Notes under the pieces: model-generated
Databases searched by the model: none
Told to the model about the DNA's origin: nothing
Seen by the model: the letters and a program-made list of their open reading frames with translations, nothing else
Made by a program: the position numbers and the translations under genes
Shown: positions 23,080-35,310 of the stretch, one piece after another
Position numbering within the stretch: the stretch's first letter is position 1
How the letters are laid out: each line of letters starts with the position of its first letter
Source of the DNA: Sequoia sempervirens
Taxonomy: Eukaryota > Streptophyta > Pinopsida > Cupressales > Cupressaceae
Assembly (NCBI GenBank): GCA_007258455.2
Contig: VDFB02254871.1
Coordinates: 106,621 to 170,620, forward strand
DNA length: 64,000 nt
Direction: 5' to 3'

Positions 23080-24243
23080 GTGGCTGAATGTTTAGAATGT
23101 CAAAGAGTTAAAGTAGAACACCTTCACCTGACAGGATTGTTATACCCTCACGAGGTTTCTGGATGGAAGTGGCAAGTGATTAGCATGGACTTTCTACAAG
23201 GACTTTCGATGTCCAGAAACAAGCACAATACAATTTTGGTGGTAGTTGACAAGCTCACTAAGGTCGCGCATTTTATTCCGGGGAACCTAACTGATGGAGC
23301 ACCCGCAATAGCAAGGAAATTTGTGCAAGAAATCTTCAGGTTGCACGGAGTTCCAGAAAAGATCATATCTAATAGGGATGCCAGGATGACCTCTAGGTTT
23401 TGGCAAGCACTCTTTACTTCCCTTGGGACCCAGTTAAACATAAGCTCAGCATATCACCCGAAGACATATGGTCAAACGGAAAGGGTGAATCAAGTACTAG
23501 AAGACCTCCTAAGAGTTTACTGCATGGACCAGTACTATAAATGGGAGGATTATCTTCCGCTTGTTGAGTTTGCTTACAACAACACATATCATTCCGCTAT
23601 TAAGATGGCACCATTTGAGGCATTATATGAGCACAAGTGCCGCACTCCTATAAGCCAGGACAAGCTAGATGATAGGATTAGCCTTGGCCCCGAAATGCTC
23701 TCGGAAATGGAAGAACAGATCAGAGTGATCAGGAAAAGGTTGGCTGAAGCAAATGACAGGCAGAAGAGCTATGCAAATGCTAAGAGAACTCCTAGACGGT
23801 TTGTCGTTGGGGACAAGGTGTTGTTAAGAGTTAAACCCTAGAAGAGCGCCATTAAATTCGGGAAGTTTACGAAGCTAGCACCAAGATATGTTGAACCGTT
23901 TGAAGTGTTAGAGGAAATCAATCCAGCGGTCTATCGGATTGCTCTACCGCCAGCCCTATCTAGGATGCACAATGTTTTTCATGTCTCATACTTAACGAAA
24001 TATATACTTGGCAGTAACCATGTAATTGATTGGAATGCCTTGCAGGTACAGGATCCAGGAGTGGTGTCGGTAGAGCCCAGCAGGGTGCTCAAGATGCGTA
24101 AGATCCACTTACGTAACCGTGAAGTAATTCAATGCAAGGTCCAATGGGACCAATACACTGAGGATAGTGCCACCTGGGAAGATCTCCAGGACATTAAGCA
24201 GAGATTTCCTCATCTCTTAGAGGACTATGAGATTCCTATTTAG
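23080..24243 (+). pseudogene. Gypsy 1 integrase with chromodomain-like tail
   Basis: Two blocks in one frame (23080-23841 and 23905-24243) are separated by a TAG at 23839. They hold the CLECQR part of the HHCC finger, the DDE core (SMDFLQGL, ISNRDARM and YHPKTYGQTERVNQ with its glutamate), a GDKVLLRV segment, MHNVFHVSYL, and a C-terminal tail CKVQWDQYTEDSATWEDL like a chromodomain. The aspartate and glutamate catalytic positions are visible. Family knowledge places such elements among the chromoviruses. Confidence 0.88.
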
Positions 24244-24319
24244 ACTCTTTATGTTGATGTTATGTTTTGTATATGAACTCAAATATCATCGAGGACGATG
24301 ACTCTTAAGGGGGGAGAGA

Positions 24320-24945
24320 TGTTACATCCCACCCTAGTGGCTTTAAAAACACTTTTACTTTCTTGCAATATGAATGATGAATGATGCAAATGTTGAGTTA
24401 CTAGTGCATGATTTGTGGAAATCTTATGATTGTGTTCCGATAATGCAATGAAAATATGTGCTATGATCTATTCAGGATGAATAAGTTGTGTTTGATGCCC
24501 TAGAAAGAAAAGTTTACTTTGCAGTAATTGAGTAGATAGAAATATGTATTGAAGAATTATCGAGATGACAGACTAATTTTTCACTTGTTTGGAGTTGGAT
24601 GTAGGGTAGCCGTTCCATGATCCTCGGGAGAGGGGAAGTATCATCTGAGTAGAGAGGTAATGTTGGAAATGCCCTCACCCTGGAATCGCCATCTGAGTTA
24701 AGGTTTGGTCAAAGGATCTTAGAACGCTAGAAGTGAGTTGTTTGGAGTCCTGTTGATGTAAGTCATTTGAGTGATTCTAGGAAGTGGTTTTGTTGTCAGT
24801 GGTATTAGGGTTTTGTAAACCAGCTTCTCCTACCTTCTTTCTATCATTGAAGTTAACCTAACTTACGCACCTGAATTCGTTGATATGATATTTTCACCTG
24901 TTGAGTGTGAAATTATGCCTAATAGCTTAACTATAAATATAACTA

Positions 24946-24980
<35 letters not shown>

Positions 24981-25760
24981 AAAATTATTTATTCTTCTTC
25001 AGGTGAACTTAGTGACGTTTCATAATAATACCTGGAGGCATTTTAAACATAAATAACTTTTTACGATGATGAGGTTAATGCTAAAATACATTAGTATTTA
25101 ATCTATTACTTTTAATCAAGTGAATATTTTTATTTAAATTTTGAAAGGCCACTATAGTATTACCGCCAAAATTCCATGAGATAAAGATTTAAATAATTAA
25201 ATTAACTATTATACCCCGTATTCACAAGGAGGGGCGAGGCCACTTGGAGTTGACGGGTTGAATAAATCTTTCTTTAACTTAATTAAAATTTAAAAATAAC
25301 TTGCCACATGGTTGGTTGTGACATTAATCTTGTTGAGTTAATCCTTAAAATTTAGTAATGGGGAAGGCCAGAAAAAGAAGAAGTCGGGCTTAGTTGGCGA
25401 ACTGCTAAACAATCAATCTTGGCTTCGAAATAAAGATTATCACCTTGGTCGATTTTCTTGGGGAATGGAAGTTGGAGGAAATTGTGGAAGTTCGATAACT
25501 ACCCTTGGCAATCATATGAAAGAAAGGATATTGTTTCTCTTTGAAAAAAAAAAGATCATTTTGGGAGAATCGAAGCTGAGGGAAGGAGAAAAGATGGTTG
25601 TTGGCTGTGAGGAGAAACGTTGGTGCAAGTTGGAAAGAGCAGATTCGCCAATTAGTATTGTGAGAAGAAGAATGGTGGAGGCTAAGAATAGAGCAACAAC
25701 TGAAGTTTGAAGCTCTTTTATAAGGGATCAAGAGGTTGGCGTCTGGAGCAGAGGTTGCAC
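24320..25760 (+). mobile_element. Gypsy 1 3' LTR
   Basis: It begins TGTTACATCCC directly after the polypurine tract and contains a (TA)n run (24943-24977) and a possible TATA box TTTTATAAGGG near 25715-25725. No convincing CA end with a target duplication was found. A dispersed repeat begins at about 25766, so the LTR is probably truncated. Confidence 0.65.
24943..24977. repeat. (TA)n microsatellite
   Basis: A near-perfect run of ta dinucleotides inside the gypsy 1 3' LTR. Confidence 0.9.
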
Positions 25761-25765
25761 TTGTT

Positions 25766-26120
25766 TATGTTTTGAAATCAACAATAAGTGGCTTGGGCAT
25801 GATCCTAGGGGATGTAATGTACTTTTTCCATGTTTTAAACTTGACCTTAAATGATTTTCTCTCACTTGGCATGCCCCTAGAGGGGTTTTGATGCACTTTT
25901 AGTTATGTTTTGATGTTGAGTTTTGACTCTTTAAGTGAAAAAACACCCTCTTGAGTCACTCAAAATACTTTTGTTCTAATTTTCCATTGACATTGAACAG
26001 TTCATGCAATTTTTCCACAAAAATGATTTTTTCACCAAAGAAGATCTCCTCATGCCAAAGTGTGCACAAAGAAGAGCAACTTTTTTAACTTTTTTATAGC
26101 TAAAACATGACATTCTTTCT
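25766..26120. repeat. Dispersed repeat of unknown class, copy 3
   Basis: This is the longest copy. Its first part matches 14850-14970 and its second part matches 18826-19060, so it links those two segments into one repeat of at least 350 bp. No terminal repeats, ORF or target duplication were seen. Confidence 0.6.
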
Positions 26121-26533
26121 CCTTGTTGTGCTCCTCATCACTTAAACACCTTTTTTCCAACCTGAAATCATCAAAAAGTGCTCCTCCCTAGTCTAGGCAT
26201 TCTCCAAAAGCCTTAACGATCATTTCCCTACCTTAGAATGCCTTTGCTTTTCCTTCATCATCCAAGTTCTTGTCTTCGACTTGCCTAATGTGCCAGAAAA
26301 CTCCTTTGGTTGACTCTAAAAAGATGTTAGATAAAAATGGAGACAATAGCAATGATAAACACTGTGAACAAGGATTCAAATATGGCCTACAAAAGAGAAA
26401 TGACAGGATTTTAGCTTAAAACTTGACTCAGTACAAAAAGATTTGTATGGGTTTCACATAATCCAAAAACATGTTGGCTTCCTGCACATACACTTCTTAG
26501 TATTTGCTAGATATTAAGCAATTCAAAGCTTAC

Positions 26534-29500
26534 CAGATTCCAGATAGTCATTGGCACTACATTTGTATGCCCCTTGATGACACTCATCCTTCCTCCCTTT
26601 GCCATCCTGAGCTGAAGGAACATAGCTCCCTGTTCAGACCAAAATATTTTAAATTTCTATTTCTATCTCACTATGCATGGATTGTGCTAGCAAAATGCAA
26701 GTAAAGCACCAAATTACCAAAACAAATATATACAAATTAAAATCATGAAACAAAAATTCCTCTTGAAACATCACCATTTATCCTGATATAGTACTTTAAA
26801 TCTTGAGGAAACTCCAATACCCCATGCATGCCTTCCAATATTATAGCAGCATATATTCTCTGTTGATAAAGAAACATTAATGTAAGATTATCCACAGTTA
26901 ACACTTTAAAGGAAGTGACAAATGAGCACTGCATATTCTTCTTAAATAAGAAAACTGAAATTAGCCTGCATGCTTATCTGCATTACCATGCCATCTTTTT
27001 CTAGGAAATGTAGTCTATGCCATATCACAAGGGAAGCAGATGTAAAGATTCAATTGGGCTCCACACTATCCATGTATTTTCTCCTCAGTAGGAGAACCCA
27101 AGGCTAGCCAGGCTCTTTAAAAGTTCACGTAAATTTAGCCCTGAGGGTTTGATAGGGATATTTAATACCTCAAACCTGCCCTGCCCCAGGATTTGGCAGC
27201 ATAGATTTTCTCACTGTATCAAATAGTGTTTTCCATCCTCTTGAACACAATCATAACAACTTCCACGGTAGTATTATGAAATTTTAGTGTCATGCCCCCA
27301 CCCTAAATCGCTGACCAAAGAAGTATTAAATCACAGCCTGTCTTAAATGGATTAATCACTGACCCAAGGAAATATTAAAGTGGTGGCTCAAAGGAATAAT
27401 TAATCGCAGCCTTTACTAAGTCAATTAATCGCTGACCAAGAAGTACTAAAGTGGCATTGATGGGAATTAATAAAGGACCTTTAACGTAACACGAAATTAA
27501 TATATGAATACCAATCAATATAAATAAAGGAATATCTATATAGAATATATATATGTATATAATTGCCAATCAATCATCAAATCATTCAGAAAAGCAGCAA
27601 TCGTAGATACAATAAATGTTTGGTATGCACTTGAATATATATGCATTTAATATATATATATTATTTGATAGGCATGCAAAGATATGTCTATTTACTTTCA
27701 TAATGACTGAATTGCAATGAGGGAGATATGTTATGTCTAAATGGGTAAATAAGGAAAAATAGTGAAATTGTTTATATTATTATAATTTACATCTTTTCCT
27801 TTAAGCAACCATGTGTAAGGATGGCAAGGAGACATATTATAGGGCGATAGGGAATTGTCTTGGTTGGATGTTCCCAAAGGGATTGTCTTGGTTGGATGTT
27901 CCTAAAGGAATTGTCTTGGTTAGATGTTCCTAAGATGAAGGGAATTGTCTTGGTTGGATGTTCCTCTTTTGGCACCCTATCATGCATTTCTCGCCCATCC
28001 CTACCATGCTTGGTTATTGGAAAGGAGTTTATAGATTAGATTCATGTTTAAGTTGTTCATTATTTTATAAATGTTAATAGTTCATTTATTCTTAAATTCA
28101 ATATGTATTATATAAATTGCATGAAATATTATTTGTTAAACAATTTTATGTTGTGTAATTGTCCCTTAAGGAAAATTCAGGCTTACGCCAAGTAGGGGAT
28201 ATTAAATTCAGAGTGCTTTAGGAGCCTTCAGAAAAGACATCATGTAAACAAGAGTTGCCTGAAAGACAGGCTGACTAACAGAAACCAGCCAGCACTTGAG
28301 AGTCATTCCACAGGTTTGCCTCACAATTTTCTGCAAACAATGAATTCCAATATCAAGTAGTAGCTGTTTTCCCACAACGTGTCAAATTAAGTGATGTTTT
28401 ATCAAGATTCAACTCTGTAGTTTTTGAGTCAATATCAATGGCCATATTTCATGAGTAGTGGTTCAACCCTCACAAGAACCCATCTCTCATGAGCATGAAT
28501 GGTCCACTTAGCTAGCACTCATTGCATCTAAACAATGCTCACAAGGGTGAAGCATCAGGACTTTCCGAGAGATCACTCATCCAGTACTATTGCAACTCAA
28601 GTGCTCTTAACTGTCAAGTTTCCCCCAAGATCAAGCCCGCTAATTGGATTCCAAGTTTCTTAAATGTGAATCTCCCAAATCCAATTCCCAATATATTTGT
28701 TTGTTGCCATTGCCTAGAGGTTGGACCATTGGAACATTCATGCTGTTGATAAATGCGAGTCCTGTTACTTTGATAAATCTTATGCTGTTGATAAAAGTGA
28801 GTCGTGTTACTTTGATAAATCTTACATAACTTTTACTTCAAGAGGAATATTCTTGAGTTGTACTGCTTGTTGGGGTGGATCGTGATATTCAAAGAGGTTC
28901 AGATTCAGAAAAGACAAATGTTCAATCTACTACCAGCCTAAATCAATTCCAAGCTCAGTGCAAAGCATCTATGATCTAAAAAATATAATGATGCTCTCCA
29001 AAAATTAATATCAATTCTACCCATGAATGAGAAGCTACATGTATTTAGATTACCAAGCAACAAGTTTCTTTTACATTCAATAAAGGTAATTTAATATGAC
29101 TTGCTTTCTAATCTAAAGCATACCTCTGGGTTTAATTTGTAGTAATTTACCAAGTCTTCCTCTGTACTAAAACTTCTTGATACAATAACTGGTGTTTCAT
29201 ACCTGTTGACATGAAGAAAAAGACAACATGTTGCACAATTAGGTAATCTTCTAGTAAAAGGTTATTATGACTTCCAGTTTCACAGGAAAAAGTTAAACCA
29301 ATCAATTTTATACCAAAGCACATCAAAATGCTAAAATATACTCAAACACGTCAATAAGAATAAATATAATAAGTCACTGTATGATATGCTTACTCTTCTC
29401 CAAATTGATGAGCCACTTGCCCAATGAATTCATCCACCAAATCATTTCCTTGTGGAACATAGGCAAGCTACACAATTATTAATGCCCAAAAAAATTAGAC

Positions 29501-29991
29501 AAACTGCACAAGGCCAAGAAAATAATTTGAGACTAAAATCAAAACTTAACAAATGCCAAGCTACTAGGTGTCATAGTTCAAATTTCATTTTAGTCAGAAA
29601 ACCAAGAAAACATATTAAATGGGGTAGCACCATTATCAGCCACTAAGATGAACAAACACGAAAAACGAAACCTAATTTTTTCATTCTAAGGCAAGTGAAA
29701 CCATCCTTTTAAGTTATTATCTGCATGAGTTTACATGCAAGTCACTAATACAACATATCAAAATAAAATCAAATTACTCTCAAATGTTAAAAACCAGAGT
29801 CATTTACTACCAATTCAAACTTACTAATAAAAAATAGACAATTTATGGCTTCTGATAGAAATGTGCATACTACTGTTTCGCTGGGCATTCGCCTATTTAG
29901 ATTCTGGCAAACATTCTGACTTCCTGACACAATAGGTCGACATAGAGCATCCACCTTTGGCTGCCATGGGGTAGCAGGTATGTTGGTTTCA
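26534..29991 (-). CDS. Partial ABCA-type ABC transporter gene, five exons
   Basis: Five minus-strand exons with GT-AG borders join without a frame break: 29991-29871, 29467-29394, 29202-29124, 26859-26775 and 26629-26534 (121, 74, 79, 85 and 96 nt). Intron phases agree at every junction. The roughly 150-residue product contains LAYVPQGNDLVDEFIGQVA, SRSFSTEEDLVNYY, IYAAIILEG, LKYYIRIN and a final DYLESG. The order LAF-P..., F-x-x-x-x-ELE-x-Y, I-x-GA-x-VF, DY-x-IR-x-N and Y-x-x-SGF is that of the first extracellular domain of plant ABCA1-like transporters, which move lipids across membranes. Upstream and downstream exons, including the nucleotide-binding domains, are not in view: gypsy 1 lies downstream and a hAT upstream. 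It may be a fragment or a gene with very long introns. The exons are read by eye; the family is inferred from motif order. Confidence 0.5.
27288..28216 (+). mobile_element. Possible solo LTR inside the ABCA intron
   Basis: TGTCATGCCCCCACCC is an LTR-like start. TTTAG occurs directly before it (27283-27287) and again at 28217-28221, which would give a 929-bp insertion. The proposed end reads GTGC instead of ending in CA, so the boundary is weak. It lies in the 2.26-kb intron between the third and fourth ABCA exons. Confidence 0.3.
27852..27968. repeat. 28-34-bp minisatellite, four copies
   Basis: Four units of aattgtcttggttggatgtt followed by cc-aaagg or similar lie head to tail, the third with one substitution (gttaga) and a longer spacer. 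An ORF on the minus strand merely follows the repeat. Confidence 0.85.
28741..28824. repeat. 42-bp tandem duplication
   Basis: Two units starting tgctgttgataaa and ending gataaatctta lie at 28741-28782 and 28783-28824, differing at a few bases. Confidence 0.85.
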
Positions 29992-30425
29992 CTGTTGAAC
30001 ACCAAAACAGAGTATGTAAAATCAAAAATACTGGAGAATATCAAAATGTTAGATGTTCATTGGTATTACAATTCTAGTCCTTTTAATGTAAATGTGTCCA
30101 ACCTAGAGTACTCCCATGCAAGGACATGTAACCAAATATCATAGAGTGCACATGCTTCCATGTAAAGTCAAACTATAACACTTTGTTAAAAACGAAAAAA
30201 GAAGAGCAAAAAAGCATGCCACGCAGTTTCATTCTGTAAAATACCCAACTTGGATTGAACGATATTTTGCAATTTTCTCAGTTTGACAATGTGAACATTT
30301 TGTCAAACTCATGACTTGAACTGATGAGCTGAGTTATTTCTGAGTTATTCCCAGATGGTTCAGCTGCTGGAATTTGATATATGTTTTATGCAATATATTC
30401 CAGACTATTCTCCCACAATCACAAG

Positions 30426-31376
30426 CTATGTCACAAGGTTTGAATTCATGTTTGTGTTTGGCAACAATAAAATTCAGATGAAGTTCGGCAACGAAAAAAA
30501 TTCAAATAAAAAATTCGCGATTAAATTCGCCTTGTATAAATTTGAATTTTTTAAAAAAATATATAAATAATAAATTCATTAAATTGTCAAAATAACTTAC
30601 ACTGCTAAATAGATTTGAAACAAAATATATTACAAAATTAAATAGATTTGAAATAAAATGGTCAAATTTATTATTTATTAAAATAAATATAATATTATAT
30701 TAAATTTAAAAATATTAAAAATAAAATAATATTATGTTAAATTTTGAATACATTATAATAAATTTAAAAAAGATTATAATATAAATATGTTCAAAATTTT
30801 AATTTTAATTTATTAATATATAAATCTTAAATATGTTAAATTTTATATACTAAAAAATAATAAAATATATTATAATTTAAAAATGAATTTATTAAATATT
30901 AACATATTTGTCTTTTAACCCCTATGCATGGGAATGATAATCATGGTGTGCTTGCGAAGGAGAGAATATCTCAATACGGGCGTTACACAGGCCAAAGTAA
31001 GCAATGGAGGAGATTTTCCCGTAGATGACAATTTAATGAAGAAAATAAGCGGTCTTTCCATTTTCGTCCATGATTTTTGTTTGCGCGACGGAGGTTGAGA
31101 ACCTCATCAATTGGGAGAGGAGGATGAAGGAGGTCGAGGATCTCATCAATCGGGAAAACTCTTTCCATCATTAGTGTAGGTTTATTCATTTCCACCCAAG
31201 ATTCTCACCTCTTCCTCCAGCATGTGTATCAAACAGCCGAATTTATTTTAATCAAAAAAGCCCTAGCCTTGTTCTGTGCAAATTTTAAGGCGAATTAAAA
31301 CAAATATTTTAGATTTTATTGGAATTCACTGAATTTCAAACTTCATACATAAAATTCGCCAAATCTTGTGACACTG
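30426..31376. mobile_element. Non-autonomous hAT element, 951 bp
   Basis: The left end CTATGTCACAAGGTTTG pairs with the inverted right end CAGTGTCACAAGATTTG. The flanks ATCACAAG (30418-30425) and ATCAGAAG (31377-31384) match at 7 of 8 bases. Subterminal aattcgcc words occur at both ends. The core at 30540-30910 is extremely AT-rich. A 70-codon minus ORF at 30983-31195 resembles nothing I know and is probably chance. Confidence 0.78.
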
Positions 31377-31384
31377 ATCAGAAG

Positions 31385-32212
31385 GAAAAAATTGATAGAA
31401 AGGTACATAATTTATAGATGCAAGACTTGTTGTTTACAATGGAATAAGAGAGTTGATATACTACTCAGAAAATATAATGTTATATATATATATATCAACA
31501 ATCATACATCTATGCACAGAAGAAAATATGCTAACCTGTAAATAAATGCCTGAGTTTCATTGAGCAAATTCTCCTCTTAATCCACATAAATTAGTCCTTC
31601 ATTTACCCAACATAGCGCTCAGTAGATAGGATGGCAATCTTGGAAATATGGTTCAATACTTGTAGCTGTCTAAAATATCTGGTGGCTGAGTATGAAATGA
31701 GTTGCATAAGTCAATATCCTGCATCTCCCTTGACTCTTGACCTGCCACGTGAGCTGGCAGAAATTTATTTGGGGCCTTCCACAAATTATCGACCTCTATG
31801 GTAAAGCACGATTCCCATATGAAATATACTATGGCAGACTGTGAAGAAAGGCAACAGCTAAAATTTGTCCTTTATGCCACAACCTCCCATTGGCCACATT
31901 ATTCTCTATCAGGCGATGGATTCATCCATTTGACCAGTCACATCCTCCAGAATGGGTCGAGTAAGAAAACTTGAGGCTATGCTACCTAGGCTTAAATATT
32001 TATGGCCTTATTAATCCACAATTTCTTTCAAGGAATTGATAGCTCCATGGTTCCTTGGATAGTAAGCCAACTTTCCATACACATGGCTCCTATTTTTAAG
32101 CCGCCACCAAACAATATTCAACAATTCTATGCAAAAATGTGGCACTCGATTCCAAGGATAATATTATCACCCAACTCATATGACCTCACCAGGATATTAT
32201 ATTCATTTTAGG
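31385..32212. other. Unassigned sequence with weak coding-like text
   Basis: A plus-strand 69-codon ORF (32002-32211) and some open text upstream of it have protein-like composition, but I recognise no family. A short TA-rich run lies near 31475. No element ends were found other than the flanking hAT elements. Confidence 0.3.
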
Positions 32213-32234
32213 ATTTAATGCTAAGTTATCAGAT

Positions 32235-32450
32235 TCGTACCCACAGGCCTCGAACCCGGTTCGGGTTCGCCTATGGGTACGCGCTGGGTACGCAAAGGGT
32301 GCGTGCCCAGCCCTGTGGGTTCGCCCGGGTGCGCGCCCGGTACGAGTTCGCCTGTGGGTACGCGTTGGGTACACACAGGGTGCGTGCCTAGTGCGTACCT
32401 TGCCCAAAGGTACGCAGGCCCGAGGGTACCAGCCGCGTACCCAGGCGAAC
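32235..32450. repeat. GGGTACGC/CGTACCC subterminal array
   Basis: Many copies of gggtacgc, ggttcgcc and related GC-rich words in both orientations fill the 5' subterminal 220 bp. The 3' subterminal zone (35575-35660) carries cgtaccc, ccgtagc and gaacccg words. hAT transposases generally bind such subterminal repeats; binding here is inferred. Confidence 0.75.
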
Positions 32451-32851
32451 CACTAAGAACCCACGACCCAGCACTTAAAAAGTGGGCCCAAAAGTTTTAA
32501 AAAAAACAATTTTTTAATTTCTATTTTGCCTCTTAACCCTAAAACGACCCAATATGAGGCCTTTCAACACTAAAACATTTCATTTTTACCTCTCATTTTG
32601 CTCTCTCCATATTTTCTTTCCATCTTAGCATTTTGAAGGGAGGTGATTGCATTTGAAGGAGATCGATTGTGGAGTGGCAAATAGCTTCTACAAAGGAGAT
32701 TTAAGTGTTCAAGGTATGCATTTAAACCCTATTCTTCAATCTTTTGATGAATTTTTTTAAGTTTCTTAGTTTTTGATGAATTTTTTCAAGTTTGTGAAGA
32801 AGTTTTTCAAATATATATTTTTTTTTTTCATTTTTTTTATAGATTGCAACA

Positions 32852-35310
32852 ATGGCCAGTAGTCAAAGTTCAGTGGGTGGGGATGGAAGCCAAAAGTTCA
32901 AAATTGATAAAGGATCTCCTTTATGGAGACATACCACACGAATTTCACAAATTCCTGGAGGTGGGGGGTTTGTTTGGAAGTGTAATTTTTGCAATGTACA
33001 ATATAATAGCTCCTACTACCGAGTGAAACTTCATTTTATGGGCCCTGGTGGTAAAGGGATTAATATGTGTGTGGGCCCAGATAAGAAGGGGTTTTCTGCT
33101 GTACAAATAGCAGCATTTATAAAAGAACAAGAAGATGCTGACAATTCCATTGCAAGAGGAAAACAAACTAGTTATAGTTCCGGAAAGAAAAAAACAACAT
33201 TACCCACTCATCAGATAGTTAGGCCCTCTAGACATCCCTTCTTGTCTATACCCTCTACGGAAGAAGAAGATGAAGAACCAGAAACCACCACCCGCAAGAG
33301 AGGTCCATTAGAGAAGGCATTTAAAATGGAGGCAAGAGATATTGCTGAAGAAAAAATTGCACGTTGCCTCTATGCCAATGGTCTTCCATTCAACTTGGTG
33401 AGATCACCATATTGGAAGGACATGGTGTCAGCAATAAATAGTGCACCTCCTGATTTCACAAGTCCTGGGTATGAAAAGGTGCGTACCACCTTATTGCAAA
33501 AAGAGAAGAAATATGTAGAGGCCCAACTAAAACCAATTAGAGATTCTTGGGTTGAAACAGGTGTATCTATTGTTTCCGATGGATGGAAAGATTGCAAAAA
33601 CCGTCCATTGATTAATGTTATTGCAGTGTCCCCCAAGGGGGCAATGTTTTTGAGGGCGGTTGACTGTGAAGGGGAAGTGAAAGATGCAGTGTTCATTTCC
33701 AGGATTCTCATTGACTCCATAGAGATGGTGGGTAGTGAAAATGTTGTCCAAGTAATTATGGACAATGCAAAAGTTTGCAGGGCTGCAGGTGCTTTGGTAG
33801 AGGCTAGATATGAGCACATCTTTTGGACACCGTGCACCGTACACTCCCTCAATTTGGTGATGCAAGCAATTGGCAACCAAATAGAGTGGGTGAAAGAAAT
33901 ATACCAGGAGTCTGAGGAGATCCAGATGTTTGTGACAAACCACCATATGTCACAAGCAATTTTCAGAACTTTTTCAACATTGGAATTGTTGAAGGTAAAT
34001 TTTAAAATTTAATTTATTTAGTTTCATTTATCATTTATGTCATGTTTTACATAATTGAATAAAATAATTTTTTGCATTATTTACATATTTTAAATGTGTT
34101 ATTAACTTACTATTAACATGTTCTTAGGTTGCCGAGACCCGGTTTGCATCTCACACAATTGTTCTGAGACGACTTGTGAAGGTGAAAGATGCATTGAGTC
34201 AAATGGTTATTAGCAACCAATGGGGTATATGGAAGCAATCAAATTCAGAGAGGGCCCAAAAGGTCAAGGCATTGATCTTGCATGACGATTGGTGGGATCG
34301 TGTGAATTATGTATTGGAATTCACCGAACCTATCATGTCTATGCTTCGGTTTGCTGATACAGATGAACCATGCTTGGGGGATGTCTATGATAGCATGGAC
34401 ACAATGTTGGAAAAAATAAAAATAGAAATACAAAAAAAAGAGAATGATCCTGAAGACACCTTGTACAAAAGGGTGGAAGCAATTGTTCTTCATCGTTGGA
34501 ACAAGATGACAACTCCATTGCACCTCCTTGCATATGCCCTATCTCCGAGGTACTATACCACTGAAGTACTTTCTATCCCAGGGAGAATACCGCCATATAG
34601 AGATTCTGAAGTTGCTAATGGGTATAAGACGGCATTTAGTAGAATGTTCAGTGATCCAGAAGTGCATGCAAGTGTCATGAGAGAATTTGGAATGTTTGTC
34701 ACAGGAAAATCAAAAAATCATACCGCTTCTGTTGCTAGAGACCAATACAAAATGGATGCTCTTACATGGTGGTACCTCCATGGTCAAGATTATATGTACC
34801 TCCAACCTCTTGCAATCAAGATCCTCTCACAAGTAAGTTTTTTTTTTTTGCCACTTGTATTGTAAAATTTAACACTTAACATTCTTGAATTTATCTTGCA
34901 TTTTTTTATTTTATTTTTAATTTTGTTGGTTTTCTCTCCAGGTTGCAAGCTCTTCTGCCGCTGAACGGAATTGGAGTACATACTCCTTTATCCACTCAGT
35001 GAAGCGTAACCGGTTGGCTGCAAAAAGAGCTGAAGACTTAGTGTATATTCATTCCAATTTGCGTCTTCTGTCACGTAAGGATCCTCAATACAGGCAGGGG
35101 GCAGCGAGGCTTTGGGATGTAGCACCCGAGTCTACTGACTTGGATGCAACCATTCAGGATCTTGCTAGAGCCACTATGGATGATGTGGGTGATATTGATG
35201 ACATATCACATGGTGTTGGATCCGCTTTGGGTTCAAATGATGATGATTTTGAAGTTGAAACCGCTCAAAATCCAAGTCATGATGATTCTGACAATCCTTT
35301 TGATGATTGA
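32852..35310 (+). CDS. hAT transposase (BED finger, DUF659, dimerisation domain)
   Basis: Coding exons 32852-33994, 34128-34832 and 34942-35310 join in phase 0 at GT-AG borders to give 738 residues. A further 5'-UTR intron (32714-32842) precedes the ATG. N-terminal: a BED-type zinc finger (WKCNFC...H). Middle: the DUF659-like region with VSDGWKDCKNRPLINV, VVQVIMDNAKVCRAAG and the WTPCTVHSLNL C-x2-H motif. Then ETRFAS at the start of exon 2. C-terminal: the hAT dimerisation domain SSSAAERNWSTYSFIHS followed by KRNRL. The tail is acidic. I see no stop or frameshift across the joined frame. It would cut and join DNA at the element's own ends. Whether it is active cannot be judged from sequence alone. 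Confidence 0.88.

Larger units (their letters stand above)
19654..25760 (+). mobile_element. Gypsy element 1 (chromovirus-like), decayed, 5' LTR missing
   Basis: Gag, zinc knuckle, protease, reverse transcriptase, RNase H, integrase and a chromodomain-like tail follow in the Ty3/gypsy order, spread over several frames with many stops. A polypurine tract AAGGGGGGAGAGA (24307-24319) is directly followed by an LTR starting TGTTACATCCC at 24320. Most in-frame stops are TAG where CAG or TGG is expected. It cannot encode functional proteins. The end near 25760 is set by the start of an unrelated dispersed repeat. Confidence 0.85.

Noticed and set aside
28212..28330. Additional minus-strand ABCA exon after a ttgtttgcag acceptor
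   Set aside because: An acceptor-like site exists, but no frame with a fitting phase reaches a good donor site, and exons 3 and 4 already join in phase without it.
33370..33946. Minus-strand ORFs of 139 and 168 codons in the hAT
   Set aside because: They lie opposite the well-supported transposase exon and have no recognisable domain.
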